Source: JBFLVU01 sp037444825 (lineage in GTDB: Bacteria; Acidobacteriota; UBA4820; DSQY01). Taken from it: DNA of 64,000 nucleotides. This document shows positions 57,983 through 64,000 of this stretch, one piece after another (the first letter of the stretch is position 1; each line of letters starts with the position of its first letter). The stretch lies in assembly GCA_037444825.1 (NCBI GenBank), contig JBBILR010000003.1, forward strand, positions 69,099-133,098. Reading direction: 5' to 3'. The translations under genes and the position numbers were made by a program. Below the pieces are notes generated by a model. The model searched no databases. It saw only the letters and a program-made list of their open reading frames with translations, and was not told the DNA's origin.

Positions 57983-59022
57983 CTGGCCCGCGCCCATTTC
58001 ACCACCGCGGCGGCGTCGAGGTCGTACCCCGCCGTCCGGCCCGCCTTCAAGTGATCCAGGGCGTGGAAGGCCACCATGGCGGCGTTGTCGGTGCACAGGC
58101 GGGGGGAGGGGAGTCCGGCGGCGAGGCCCAGGTCTTCGGCGAGGCGCCGGAAGCGGTCCCTCAGGAGCCGGTTGCAGGCCACGCCGCCCGCGAGGGTCAG
58201 GGAGGCGGGCCGGAAAAGGAGGGCCGCCTTCTTGAGGCGTCCCAGGAGGTGGTCCACCACGCGCTTTTGGAAGGAGGCCATCAGGTCGTACTCCCAGGGG
58301 GGGAGGGCCGAGAGGTCCCCCGGCGGAGCCGGCTCGAGGCCTGCCTCCCTCAGGCGGTGGAGGGCGGCGGTCTTCAGTCCGGAAAAGGAAAAGTCCAGGC
58401 CGTTGCCCCCCGACATCCGGGGGAGGGGCAGGTCGAAGGCCTTGGGGTTCCCCCGCGTGGAGAGACGGTCGATGACGGGGCCGCCGGGGTAGGGGAGACG
58501 CAGGTGCTTGGCCACCTTGTCCAGGGCCTCCCCCGCCGCGTCGTCCCGGGTGGCCGCCACCAGCTCCGCCCGGCCCGGCTCCGAGCACCAGAAGAGGTGG
58601 GAATGGCCGCCGGAGACCACGAGCCCCAGGGCCGGGTAGGGGAGGGACGGGTTCTCGATCCACGGGGAGCGCAGGTGGGCCTCGATGTGGTTGACGCCCA
58701 CCACCGGAACGCCCAGCGACCACGCCAGGGTCTTGGCGTAGGAGAGACCCACCAGCAGGCTGCCCAGGAGGCCGGGACCCGAGGAGACGGCCACGGCTCC
58801 GATGTCTTCCAGGGAGACCCCCGCTTCGGCCAAGGCCTTTTCCACCGCCGGAGGAAGGCGTTCCAGGTGGGCCCGGCTGGCCAGTTCGGGCACCACGCCC
58901 CCGTACGGGGCGTGGACTTCCGCCTGGCCGGCCAGCACGCAGGAGAGGACGGTCCCCTGCTCCGTCACCACGGCCGCGGAGGAATCGTCGCAGGAGGTCT
59001 CGATGCCCAGCACGGGCTTCAT
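57979..59022 (-). CDS. tsaD: tRNA threonylcarbamoyladenosine ligase subunit TsaD
   Basis: Final enzyme of the universal t6A37 modification of ANN-reading tRNAs. 347 residues from ATG 59022. ASKHA-fold motifs: VLGIETSCDDSSAAVV, metal-binding HIEAHLRSP and VVSGGHSHL, GGVACNRLLR. Overlaps mtnA as ATGA. tsaB, tsaC, tsaE are not in the window. Confidence 0.95.
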   Translation of the reverse strand: MKPVLGIETSCDDSSAAVVTEQGTVLSCVLAGQAEVHAPYGGVVPELASRAHLERLPPAVEKALAEAGVSLEDIGAVAVSSGPGLLGSLLVGLSYAKTLAWSLGVPVVGVNHIEAHLRSPWIENPSLPYPALGLVVSGGHSHLFWCSEPGRAELVAATRDDAAGEALDKVAKHLRLPYPGGPVIDRLSTRGNPKAFDLPLPRMSGGNGLDFSFSGLKTAALHRLREAGLEPAPPGDLSALPPWEYDLMASFQKRVVDHLLGRLKKAALLFRPASLTLAGGVACNRLLRDRFRRLAEDLGLAAGLPSPRLCTDNAAMVAFHALDHLKAGRTAGYDLDAAAVVKWARAS

Positions 59023-60080
59023 GGGCGGTGCCGCTGCAGGAAGCCGCCCACCGTATCGGCGTTCACGGGGGAGATCTCGCCGCACTCCGTGAAAATGGCG
59101 GTCACCAGGTCGTGGGGGGTCACGTCGAAGGCGGGGTTGAAGGCCTCCGCCTCCGCGGGGGCCACTTCCGTGCCTCCGAAGGCCAGGACCTCCGAAGGGT
59201 CCCGAACCTCGATGGGGATGGCCCGCCCGTCGGGGGCGGAAGGGTCGAAGGTGCTCAGGGGGGCGGCCACGTAAAAGGGGACGCCGTGACGCCGGGCCAG
59301 CACGGCCAGGGGGTAGGTGCCGATCTTGTTGGCCACGTCTCCGTTGGACGCGATGCGGTCGGCCCCCACCACCACCAGGTCCACCTTGCCCGCAGCCAGC
59401 AGGGTGGCGGCCGCGGAGTCGCAGAGCACCGTCACCGGGATCTTCTCCTCCACCATCTCCCAGGCGGTAAGGCGGGCGCCTTGAAGGTAGGGGCGGGTCT
59501 CGTCGGCGAAGAGGGTCACCTGCTTCCCCTCATCCCGCGCCGCCCGCACCACCCCCAGGGCGGTGCCGTAGCCGCCGGTGGCCAGGGCTCCGGCGTTGCA
59601 GTGGGTGAGGACGGCGGCACGGGCCGGGACCCGCCGGCTGCCGATTTTCCCCATGGCCTTGCAGGCGGCCACGTCGTCCCGGTGGATCTGGAGGGCCTCT
59701 TCCTCCACCGCCGCCGCCACGTCCTCCGGTTCGGCCCCGCTCCGGATCAGGTCCAGGGCGAGGCGTTCCAGCCGGCGGACGGCCCACTCGAGGTTGACGG
59801 CGGTGGGCCGGGCGGCGAGGAGAACGGCGGCGTCGGCGGAGACCTGCCGCTTGAAATCCTTCCGGTTGGAACAGCCCCGGGCCGCCCTCTGGACGGCGAG
59901 GGCCATGCCGTAGGCCGCCGACACCCCGATGGCCGGGGCCCCCCGCACCACCATGGCGTGGATGGCCTCGGCCACCTGGGCGGCGGTGCGGCACTCCACG
60001 AAGCGCGTTTCGCGGGGAAGTGTTCGCTGGTCGAGAAGCTCGAGGGACCCCTTTCCCGTCCAGCGGATGTGCGGTCTCAT
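59019..60080 (-). CDS. mtnA: Methylthioribose-1-phosphate isomerase
   Basis: Isomerises the aldose MTR-1-P to MTRu-1-P in methionine salvage. 353 residues. Conserved VVRGAPAIGVSAAYGMAL, THCNAGALATGGYGTALG (catalytic Cys near 160) and VVGADRIASNGDVANKIGTYPLA (catalytic Asp). No other mtn gene is near. Its stop/start overlaps tsaD. Confidence 0.94.
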   Translation of the reverse strand: MRPHIRWTGKGSLELLDQRTLPRETRFVECRTAAQVAEAIHAMVVRGAPAIGVSAAYGMALAVQRAARGCSNRKDFKRQVSADAAVLLAARPTAVNLEWAVRRLERLALDLIRSGAEPEDVAAAVEEEALQIHRDDVAACKAMGKIGSRRVPARAAVLTHCNAGALATGGYGTALGVVRAARDEGKQVTLFADETRPYLQGARLTAWEMVEEKIPVTVLCDSAAATLLAAGKVDLVVVGADRIASNGDVANKIGTYPLAVLARRHGVPFYVAAPLSTFDPSAPDGRAIPIEVRDPSEVLAFGGTEVAPAEAEAFNPAFDVTPHDLVTAIFTECGEISPVNADTVGGFLQRHRP

Positions 60081-60091
60081 GGAGGCCCCCC

Positions 60092-60322
60092 TCAGGAAAC
60101 CGACTCCTTCTCCAGGTGCCGGCGAATCACCTCCAAATCCTCCTCCTGAATCTTCTCCAGCCGGAGGTCCGTCTCCAGCTCCCGGACCGACCGGGCCACT
60201 GCCTCCTGGAGCAGCCCCGCCGGTCTCTGGTCGGGAATGGGCTCGCGCTCCCCGAAGAGGGGCCAGAGGGCGAAGAGAAAGACCCCGAGGGCCAAAAGAG
60301 CCGAGAGGAGCACCGCCGCCAT
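60092..60322 (-). CDS. Small CcmI-like membrane protein
   Basis: 76 residues from ATG 60322, overlapping the ccmF stop. One N-terminal membrane helix (LLSALLALGVFLFALWPLF) is followed by a charged helical tail, ending LRLEKIQEEDLEVIRRHLE. That matches the short N-terminal segment of CcmI/CycH (DLxxDYxxGKLSxEDY pattern), but the TPR part is absent. Probably a cytochrome c biogenesis accessory. Confidence 0.65.
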   Translation of the reverse strand: MAAVLLSALLALGVFLFALWPLFGEREPIPDQRPAGLLQEAVARSVRELETDLRLEKIQEEDLEVIRRHLEKESVS

Positions 60323-62391
60323 CACCACCTCCGCATGGGGACCAGGGCCGTGAGCCCCCCCGCCAGCACGAAGAGGCCCCCCAGCCAGAGCCAAGCCACC
60401 ATGGGGTTGACGTAGGCCCCCAGGACCACCGTTCCCTCCTCCAGGCTGAAGCCGGCCAGGACGGTATAAAAGTCTTCCATGAGGCGGGAGTGGATGGCCA
60501 CCTCGTAGGTCGGTTGCTGGGGGTTGGCGGCGTAGAAGACCCGCTGGGGCCTCAGGAGGGAGACGAAGCGGTCCCCGCGGAAGACCTGCAGATCGGCCCA
60601 GACCCTGGCCTGGTTGACCTTGCGGAGGTCGGCGTCGAGGTCGTCGTGGCCCAGGGAAGCCAGTCGGACGGTGTAGGGCCCGAAGCGCACCGCGTCCCCC
60701 ACCCTCATGGATTCCTGGTATTCCCGCTGGAAGGTGCCCGAAAAGGCCACGCCGAGGAAAAGGCAGACCACGCCCAGGTGGACCAGGTAACCCCCATACC
60801 GCCGGGGGTTTTCCCGGAAGGGGTGGAGGAGGGCGAGGAGGAAGCTCCTCCCCGCCCGGCGGGCCGCGCGGACCGAGCGGGCGTACTCCTCCACGAGGAT
60901 GGCCGCCACGAAAAAGGAGAGGGCGACGCAGGCCAGGAGGTAGCCGTAGGTCAGGGGACGGGCGGAGAAGTCGGCCCGGAGAGCCGGCCCCCCGGACAGA
61001 AAGACCGCCACCGAGGCGAAAAGCGCCGAGGCCCCGGCCATGGAGGGGAAGAGAAGGTGTTTCCGGTAAGCCTCCCAGCCTCCCCTGCGCCAGGGGGCGA
61101 CGGAGGCGAGACCCATGACCAGCAAGACCGCCAGGGCCACCGGGAGAATCCTGGGGTTGTAGAACTCCGGGCCGTGGCTGAGCTCCTTGCCGGTGGCCAT
61201 CCGGTAGAAGATGGGGCTGGTGACGCCGAAGAGCACGATGAGGGCCATGAGGCCCAGGAGCAGGTTGGCGTAGAGGAAGAGCCCCTCCCGGCTGCCGGCC
61301 GATTCGAGACGCTGGCCGCTCTCGAGGAGCTCCTTACGCCGGAGGATCAACGCCACGCCCAGGACCAGCATGCCGGCCATGAAGGCGACGAAGAGCGTCC
61401 CCAGCTGAAAGTACCAGGGGATGGAAGGGTCCTCCTGGCCGAAGGCGTGGACCGACTGGAGGATCCCCGACCGGGTGAGGAAGGTCCCGTAAATGCAGAG
61501 AAGAAACGTGGCGAGGATGAAGAAGACGTTCCAGAAGCGGTAGATGCCCCGCTTCTCCTGCATGAGGAAGGAGTGGAGGAAGGCCGTGCCGGTCACCCAC
61601 GGAAGGAATGAGGCGTTCTCCACGGGGTCCCACGCCCAGTAGCCTCCCCATCCCAGCTCGATGTAGGCCCAGTAGCCGCCCAGGAGAATCCCGATGCCGA
61701 GGGCGAGCCAGGAGAACATGGCCCAGTTCCGGGCGGAGCGCATCCAGAAGGTGTTGCGCTCCCGGTGGGCCAGGGCGCCCAGGATGAAGGCGAAGGGGAT
61801 GGCGAAGCCCACGTAACCCAGGTAGAGCATGGGGGGGTGGATGGCCATGTAGACGTTCTGCAGGAGGGGGTTGAGGCCGTTCCCCTCCACCTGGGCCAGG
61901 GCCTGCGGGGGGTAGTCCCTCAGGGCCACGCCGTTTCCGTCGTAGAGCGGTTCGAAGGGGCTGGTCTTGAAAACGAGGACCACCAAGAAGAAGAGGAGGC
62001 TGAGGAGCAGGAGAAACGACGTGAAGGGCAGGAGCTTCAGGTTGTTCCGCCGGTTGAGGGTCACCGCCAGGGAGGAGAAGACCGCCAGGAGGGTGCACCA
62101 GAAGAGGAGGGAACCGCTCATGCCCCCCCAGAGGGCCGAGAGCTTGTAGACCAGGGGCTGGGTGGTCCGAGAGTACTCCCACACGTACTTCAAGGTGAAG
62201 TCGTCGCGAAGCAGGCCCCCCCAGAGGGCCAGGACGGCGAGGCTCGCCAGCACCGTGATGCCGTGGATGGACCGCGCGGCGCTTCGGAGGAGGCGAAGGT
62301 CCCCGGTTCGGTAGGCCCCCAAAGAGGCCGCTGTCCCCCACAGGGCCAGCGCCAGGGCGGTGAAGAGGGCGTAGGTTCCCACGGTACCCAT
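60322..62391 (-). CDS. ccmF: Cytochrome c heme lyase subunit CcmF
   Basis: 689 residues with about 14 helices. The WWD heme-handling motif is WGGYWAWDPVENASFLPWV (about 235), with flanking conserved histidines (for example MAIHPPMLYLGYVG and TAFLHSF). It attaches heme to apocytochrome c on the periplasmic side. Lies between ccmE and the CcmI-like gene. Confidence 0.95.
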   Translation of the reverse strand: MGTVGTYALFTALALALWGTAASLGAYRTGDLRLLRSAARSIHGITVLASLAVLALWGGLLRDDFTLKYVWEYSRTTQPLVYKLSALWGGMSGSLLFWCTLLAVFSSLAVTLNRRNNLKLLPFTSFLLLLSLLFFLVVLVFKTSPFEPLYDGNGVALRDYPPQALAQVEGNGLNPLLQNVYMAIHPPMLYLGYVGFAIPFAFILGALAHRERNTFWMRSARNWAMFSWLALGIGILLGGYWAYIELGWGGYWAWDPVENASFLPWVTGTAFLHSFLMQEKRGIYRFWNVFFILATFLLCIYGTFLTRSGILQSVHAFGQEDPSIPWYFQLGTLFVAFMAGMLVLGVALILRRKELLESGQRLESAGSREGLFLYANLLLGLMALIVLFGVTSPIFYRMATGKELSHGPEFYNPRILPVALAVLLVMGLASVAPWRRGGWEAYRKHLLFPSMAGASALFASVAVFLSGGPALRADFSARPLTYGYLLACVALSFFVAAILVEEYARSVRAARRAGRSFLLALLHPFRENPRRYGGYLVHLGVVCLFLGVAFSGTFQREYQESMRVGDAVRFGPYTVRLASLGHDDLDADLRKVNQARVWADLQVFRGDRFVSLLRPQRVFYAANPQQPTYEVAIHSRLMEDFYTVLAGFSLEEGTVVLGAYVNPMVAWLWLGGLFVLAGGLTALVPMRRW

Positions 62392-62394
62392 GGC

Positions 62395-62805
62395 CTACGT
62401 CCTGGCTCCCGCGCGGGGGTCGCTCCCCTGGGACTCGTACTTGGACGGGCACTTCACGATCAGCTCCCGGCCCTCGAAGGTGCCCGAGGAACCCATCCGG
62501 CCGTCCACCACCACCTCCAGCCCCTCCTTGAAGGCGTCGGGGACGGCCCCCCGGTAGTGGACGGGGACCTTTTTCTCGCCGTCGGATACGGCGAACCAGA
62601 GGTTCAGACGGTCCTCCGACATCCGGACGCTGCCCGGCTCGATGACGCCCTTGAGGCGCAGGCGGCCCGACTGGACGGCCGGGTCCGAAAGGAACTGGCT
62701 GGGGCTGTAGTAGTACACCGGCTTGGCCGTGCCGGCGCTGGAGAGAAGGAACAACGCCACGGCGCCGGCCACGATGATGAGCGCCACGGTGATTTTCACC
62801 CGCAT
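62395..62805 (-). CDS. ccmE: Heme chaperone CcmE, Cys-type variant
   Basis: 136 residues from ATG 62805, GGAGGTGACC upstream. N-terminal membrane anchor (about 4-22), then the OB fold. The heme-binding motif is CPSKY (C119-x3-Y123) instead of the usual HxxxY, as in the CcmE variants of archaea and some deltaproteobacteria (family knowledge). Delivers heme to CcmF. Promoter upstream. Confidence 0.9.
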   Translation of the reverse strand: MRVKITVALIIVAGAVALFLLSSAGTAKPVYYYSPSQFLSDPAVQSGRLRLKGVIEPGSVRMSEDRLNLWFAVSDGEKKVPVHYRGAVPDAFKEGLEVVVDGRMGSSGTFEGRELIVKCPSKYESQGSDPRAGART

Positions 62806-62853
62806 GGTCACCTCCGTGGGGTTCCGCCTGGAACTCGGAACGCCCGGTATCCC

Positions 62854-62882
62854 ACTCTACCTGGCAACGCCGCTTGGGTCAA
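62854..62882 (-). promoter_or_regulatory. Promoter of the ccmE-ccmF run
   Basis: On the minus strand: TTGACC (62882-62877), 17-base spacer, TAGAGT (62859-62854), 48 bases before the ccmE ATG. Confidence 0.6.
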
Positions 62883-62896
62883 AATATTCGGCGCTT

Positions 62897-63517
62897 TCAC
62901 CGCGGAGCCCCTTCCGCTTCGTGGCGAAGGGCCGGCAGTTCCGCGAGGGGGTTTTCCATCTCCGCGAAGAGGCGGATGGCCGCCACCCCGGAGGCCCCCG
63001 CCCCCAGGACCTCCGCCACGCGGCCCCGGGAAATGCCGCCGAGGGCCAGGACGGGGATGGGGCTTCGGGCACAGGCCTCCTTCAAGGCCTCCAGCCCCAA
63101 GGGGGCGCCGAAAGGCGCCTTGGAAGGGGTCGCGAAGACGGGGCCCAGGGTCACGGCGTCGGCCCCCTCCTCCGCGGCCCTCAACACCTCCTCGAGGCTG
63201 TGGCAGGAACGAACCACGAGGAGCGGGGAAGGGCAGAGGCGGCGGACCTCCTTCGTGGGCAACCCTTCAGAGGGAAGGTGAACCCCCGCGGCGCCGGCCG
63301 CCAGGGCCAGGTCGGGGCGGCCGTTGACCAGCAGGCGCGCCCCGAAGCGGAGGGCTTCCCATCTGAGGGCTTTCAGTACCTCGAAGAGGGCGCGGTCGGG
63401 CAGGTCCTTTTCCCGAAGCTGGACCCAGTCCGCCCCGCCGCGGATCAGGGAAGAAAGCTGGCCCACGAGGCCGCCCTCGCCCGCCAGGCGGCGGTCGGAA
63501 ATGGCGTAGAGGATCAC
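62897..63517 (-). CDS. thiE: Thiamine-phosphate synthase
   Basis: 206 residues from GTG 63517, overlapping the bactofilin stop as GTGA. TIM barrel: ILYAISDRRL, WVQLREKDLPDRAL (diphosphate Lys/Arg), LLVNGRPDLALAAGAAGVHLP, TLGPVFATPSKAPFG and LALGGISRGRV. Couples the pyrimidine and thiazole parts of thiamine. The TenI-type relatives are an alternative. Confidence 0.9.
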   Translation of the reverse strand: MILYAISDRRLAGEGGLVGQLSSLIRGGADWVQLREKDLPDRALFEVLKALRWEALRFGARLLVNGRPDLALAAGAAGVHLPSEGLPTKEVRRLCPSPLLVVRSCHSLEEVLRAAEEGADAVTLGPVFATPSKAPFGAPLGLEALKEACARSPIPVLALGGISRGRVAEVLGAGASGVAAIRLFAEMENPLAELPALRHEAEGAPR

Positions 63518-63861
63518 CGCCGCCTCTCCTCGAAACGGCCTCTCAGGCGAGCCCCCCGCTCGACGCGCATTTCCCTGCAGCGCACGTATTCGCCGAAGTC
63601 CGCCCCCGGAAGAAAGACCACGCGCTCGGCTTCCACGCTTCCCCGAAAGAACCCGGAAAGGTGGAAGGTCTGGGCGCGCACGTCGCCCTCGACCTTGGCG
63701 TTCCGCTCCACCGAGACCTCGCCCCGGCATCGGACCGCGCCCTTCAGGCGTCCGAGGATTTCCAGGGCCGCGACCCCTTCCCAGTCGCCATCGAAGGAAG
63801 CCCCTTCCGAGAGAACCGAACGCGGTGGTGGAGGCGGCGGCGATTTCTGGAACCAGCCCAT
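63514..63861 (-). CDS. Bactofilin-family protein
   Basis: 115 residues. A proline stretch (SPPPPPPRSV) precedes a beta-helical bactofilin core with regularly spaced V/G turns (ILGRLKGAVRCRGEVSVERNAKVEGDVRAQTFHLSGFFRGSV). Bactofilins polymerise into filaments that help with cell shape. Short, without a clear C-terminal tail. Promoter just upstream. Confidence 0.78.
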   Translation of the reverse strand: MGWFQKSPPPPPPRSVLSEGASFDGDWEGVAALEILGRLKGAVRCRGEVSVERNAKVEGDVRAQTFHLSGFFRGSVEAERVVFLPGADFGEYVRCREMRVERGARLRGRFEERRR

Positions 63862-63884
63862 GGCGTTCCCCTCGCGGGAGGCGG

Positions 63885-63913
63885 AGTGTACGGGAGTTCG
63901 AGGGCCATTTCAA
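63885..63913 (-). promoter_or_regulatory. Promoter of bactofilin-thiE
   Basis: On the minus strand: TTGAAA (63913-63908), 17-base spacer, TACACT (63890-63885), 23 bases before the ATG. Bases 63914-64000 hold nothing recognisable. Confidence 0.65.
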
Positions 63914-64000
63914 GGGGAAGCGGAGGCCCCATCGACCGAGTTTCCAGGCCGCCTACGGTTCCCGGGGCGGGGCCTTCCCTGGGCGGGAAGGGGATCCCCC

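Noticed and set aside
63744..63932. 62-codon minus-strand frame upstream of the bactofilin gene
   Set aside because: Overlaps the bactofilin gene in another frame and the clear promoter region; no motif.
1..64000. CRISPR array, insertion sequence, integrase, rRNA or replication origin
   Set aside because: No regular repeats with spacers, no transposase or integrase frame, no rRNA-like stretch and no DnaA-box cluster was noticed.

Overview
The window is high-GC, densely packed chromosomal DNA from a Gram-negative (two-membrane) bacterium. Lnt, TolB, an LptM-like lipoprotein, LepB, a Tat pair and a CcmE/CcmF cytochrome c route all point to a cell with a periplasm and outer membrane. Gene content (PilZ-receiver proteins, DUF4388, bactofilin, CHASE2 cyclase, FlgT-like secreted proteins, PduS/PduT-like pair) resembles Acidobacteriota or former Deltaproteobacteria. 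I cannot decide between them, and no rRNA gene is present to help. Genes are tightly coupled: ATGA or GTGA stop/start overlaps recur throughout. No insertion sequence, prophage, CRISPR array or rRNA was seen.

Layout. 1-2799: a beta-oxidation type run (thiolase fragment, enoyl-CoA hydratase) and an HMGL-like acyltransferase. 2796-5404: an 88-residue unknown, CheD, MutY and an FNR-subfamily regulator. 5561-7789: a perfect FNR-type palindrome followed by two membrane/soluble iron-sulfur genes. 14710-7876 (minus): an eight-gene run starting with a tiny LptM-like lipoprotein and dapF, then FAH hydrolase, histidine kinase, metallo-beta-lactamase fold protein, Nudix, FabK-like flavoprotein and radical SAM protein. 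14784-23521 (plus): acylphosphatase, tRNA-Arg, TPR protein, sigma-54 activator, PgsA, MMPL exporter, LarE, TatA, TatC and a PilZ protein. 28590-23547 (minus): PduS-like and PduT-like pair, TolB, RecN. 28686-40390 (plus): Mpl ligase, three paralogous zinc-ribbon proteins of unknown function, FadD, RecG, Lnt, then an AT-richer gap, CysK and a second PilZ protein. 43477-40406 (minus): PPi-type phosphofructokinase, YebC, RuvC, RuvA. 47945-44121 (minus): CobO, rpsA-ihfB pair, HIT protein, unknown. 53975-47959 (minus): secreted FlgT/LPP20-like proteins around a CHASE2 adenylate cyclase, CsgG-like protein, second PgsA, DUF192 lipoprotein. 57739-54098 (minus): LepB, DUF4388, MiaA, Hfq, CRP. 57865-63861 (minus): tRNA-Lys, TsaD, MtnA, CcmI-like, CcmF, CcmE, ThiE, bactofilin.

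How it works together. Two CRP/FNR-family regulators sit in the window. Each has a different recognition-helix signature and each has a matching operator nearby: an FNR-like protein (ETLSR) beside TTGAC-N4-GTCAA in front of iron-sulfur genes, and a cAMP-type CRP (RETVNR, intact cAMP pocket) beside TGTGA-N6-TCACG in front of an operon that encodes an adenylate cyclase. Eight or more promoters with near-consensus sigma-70 hexamers and 17-18 bp spacers are readable. The least explained pieces are the three-gene zinc-ribbon cassette (30125-32636), the isolated microcompartment-type pair (26642-28590), and the secreted FlgT-like proteins flanking the cyclase.
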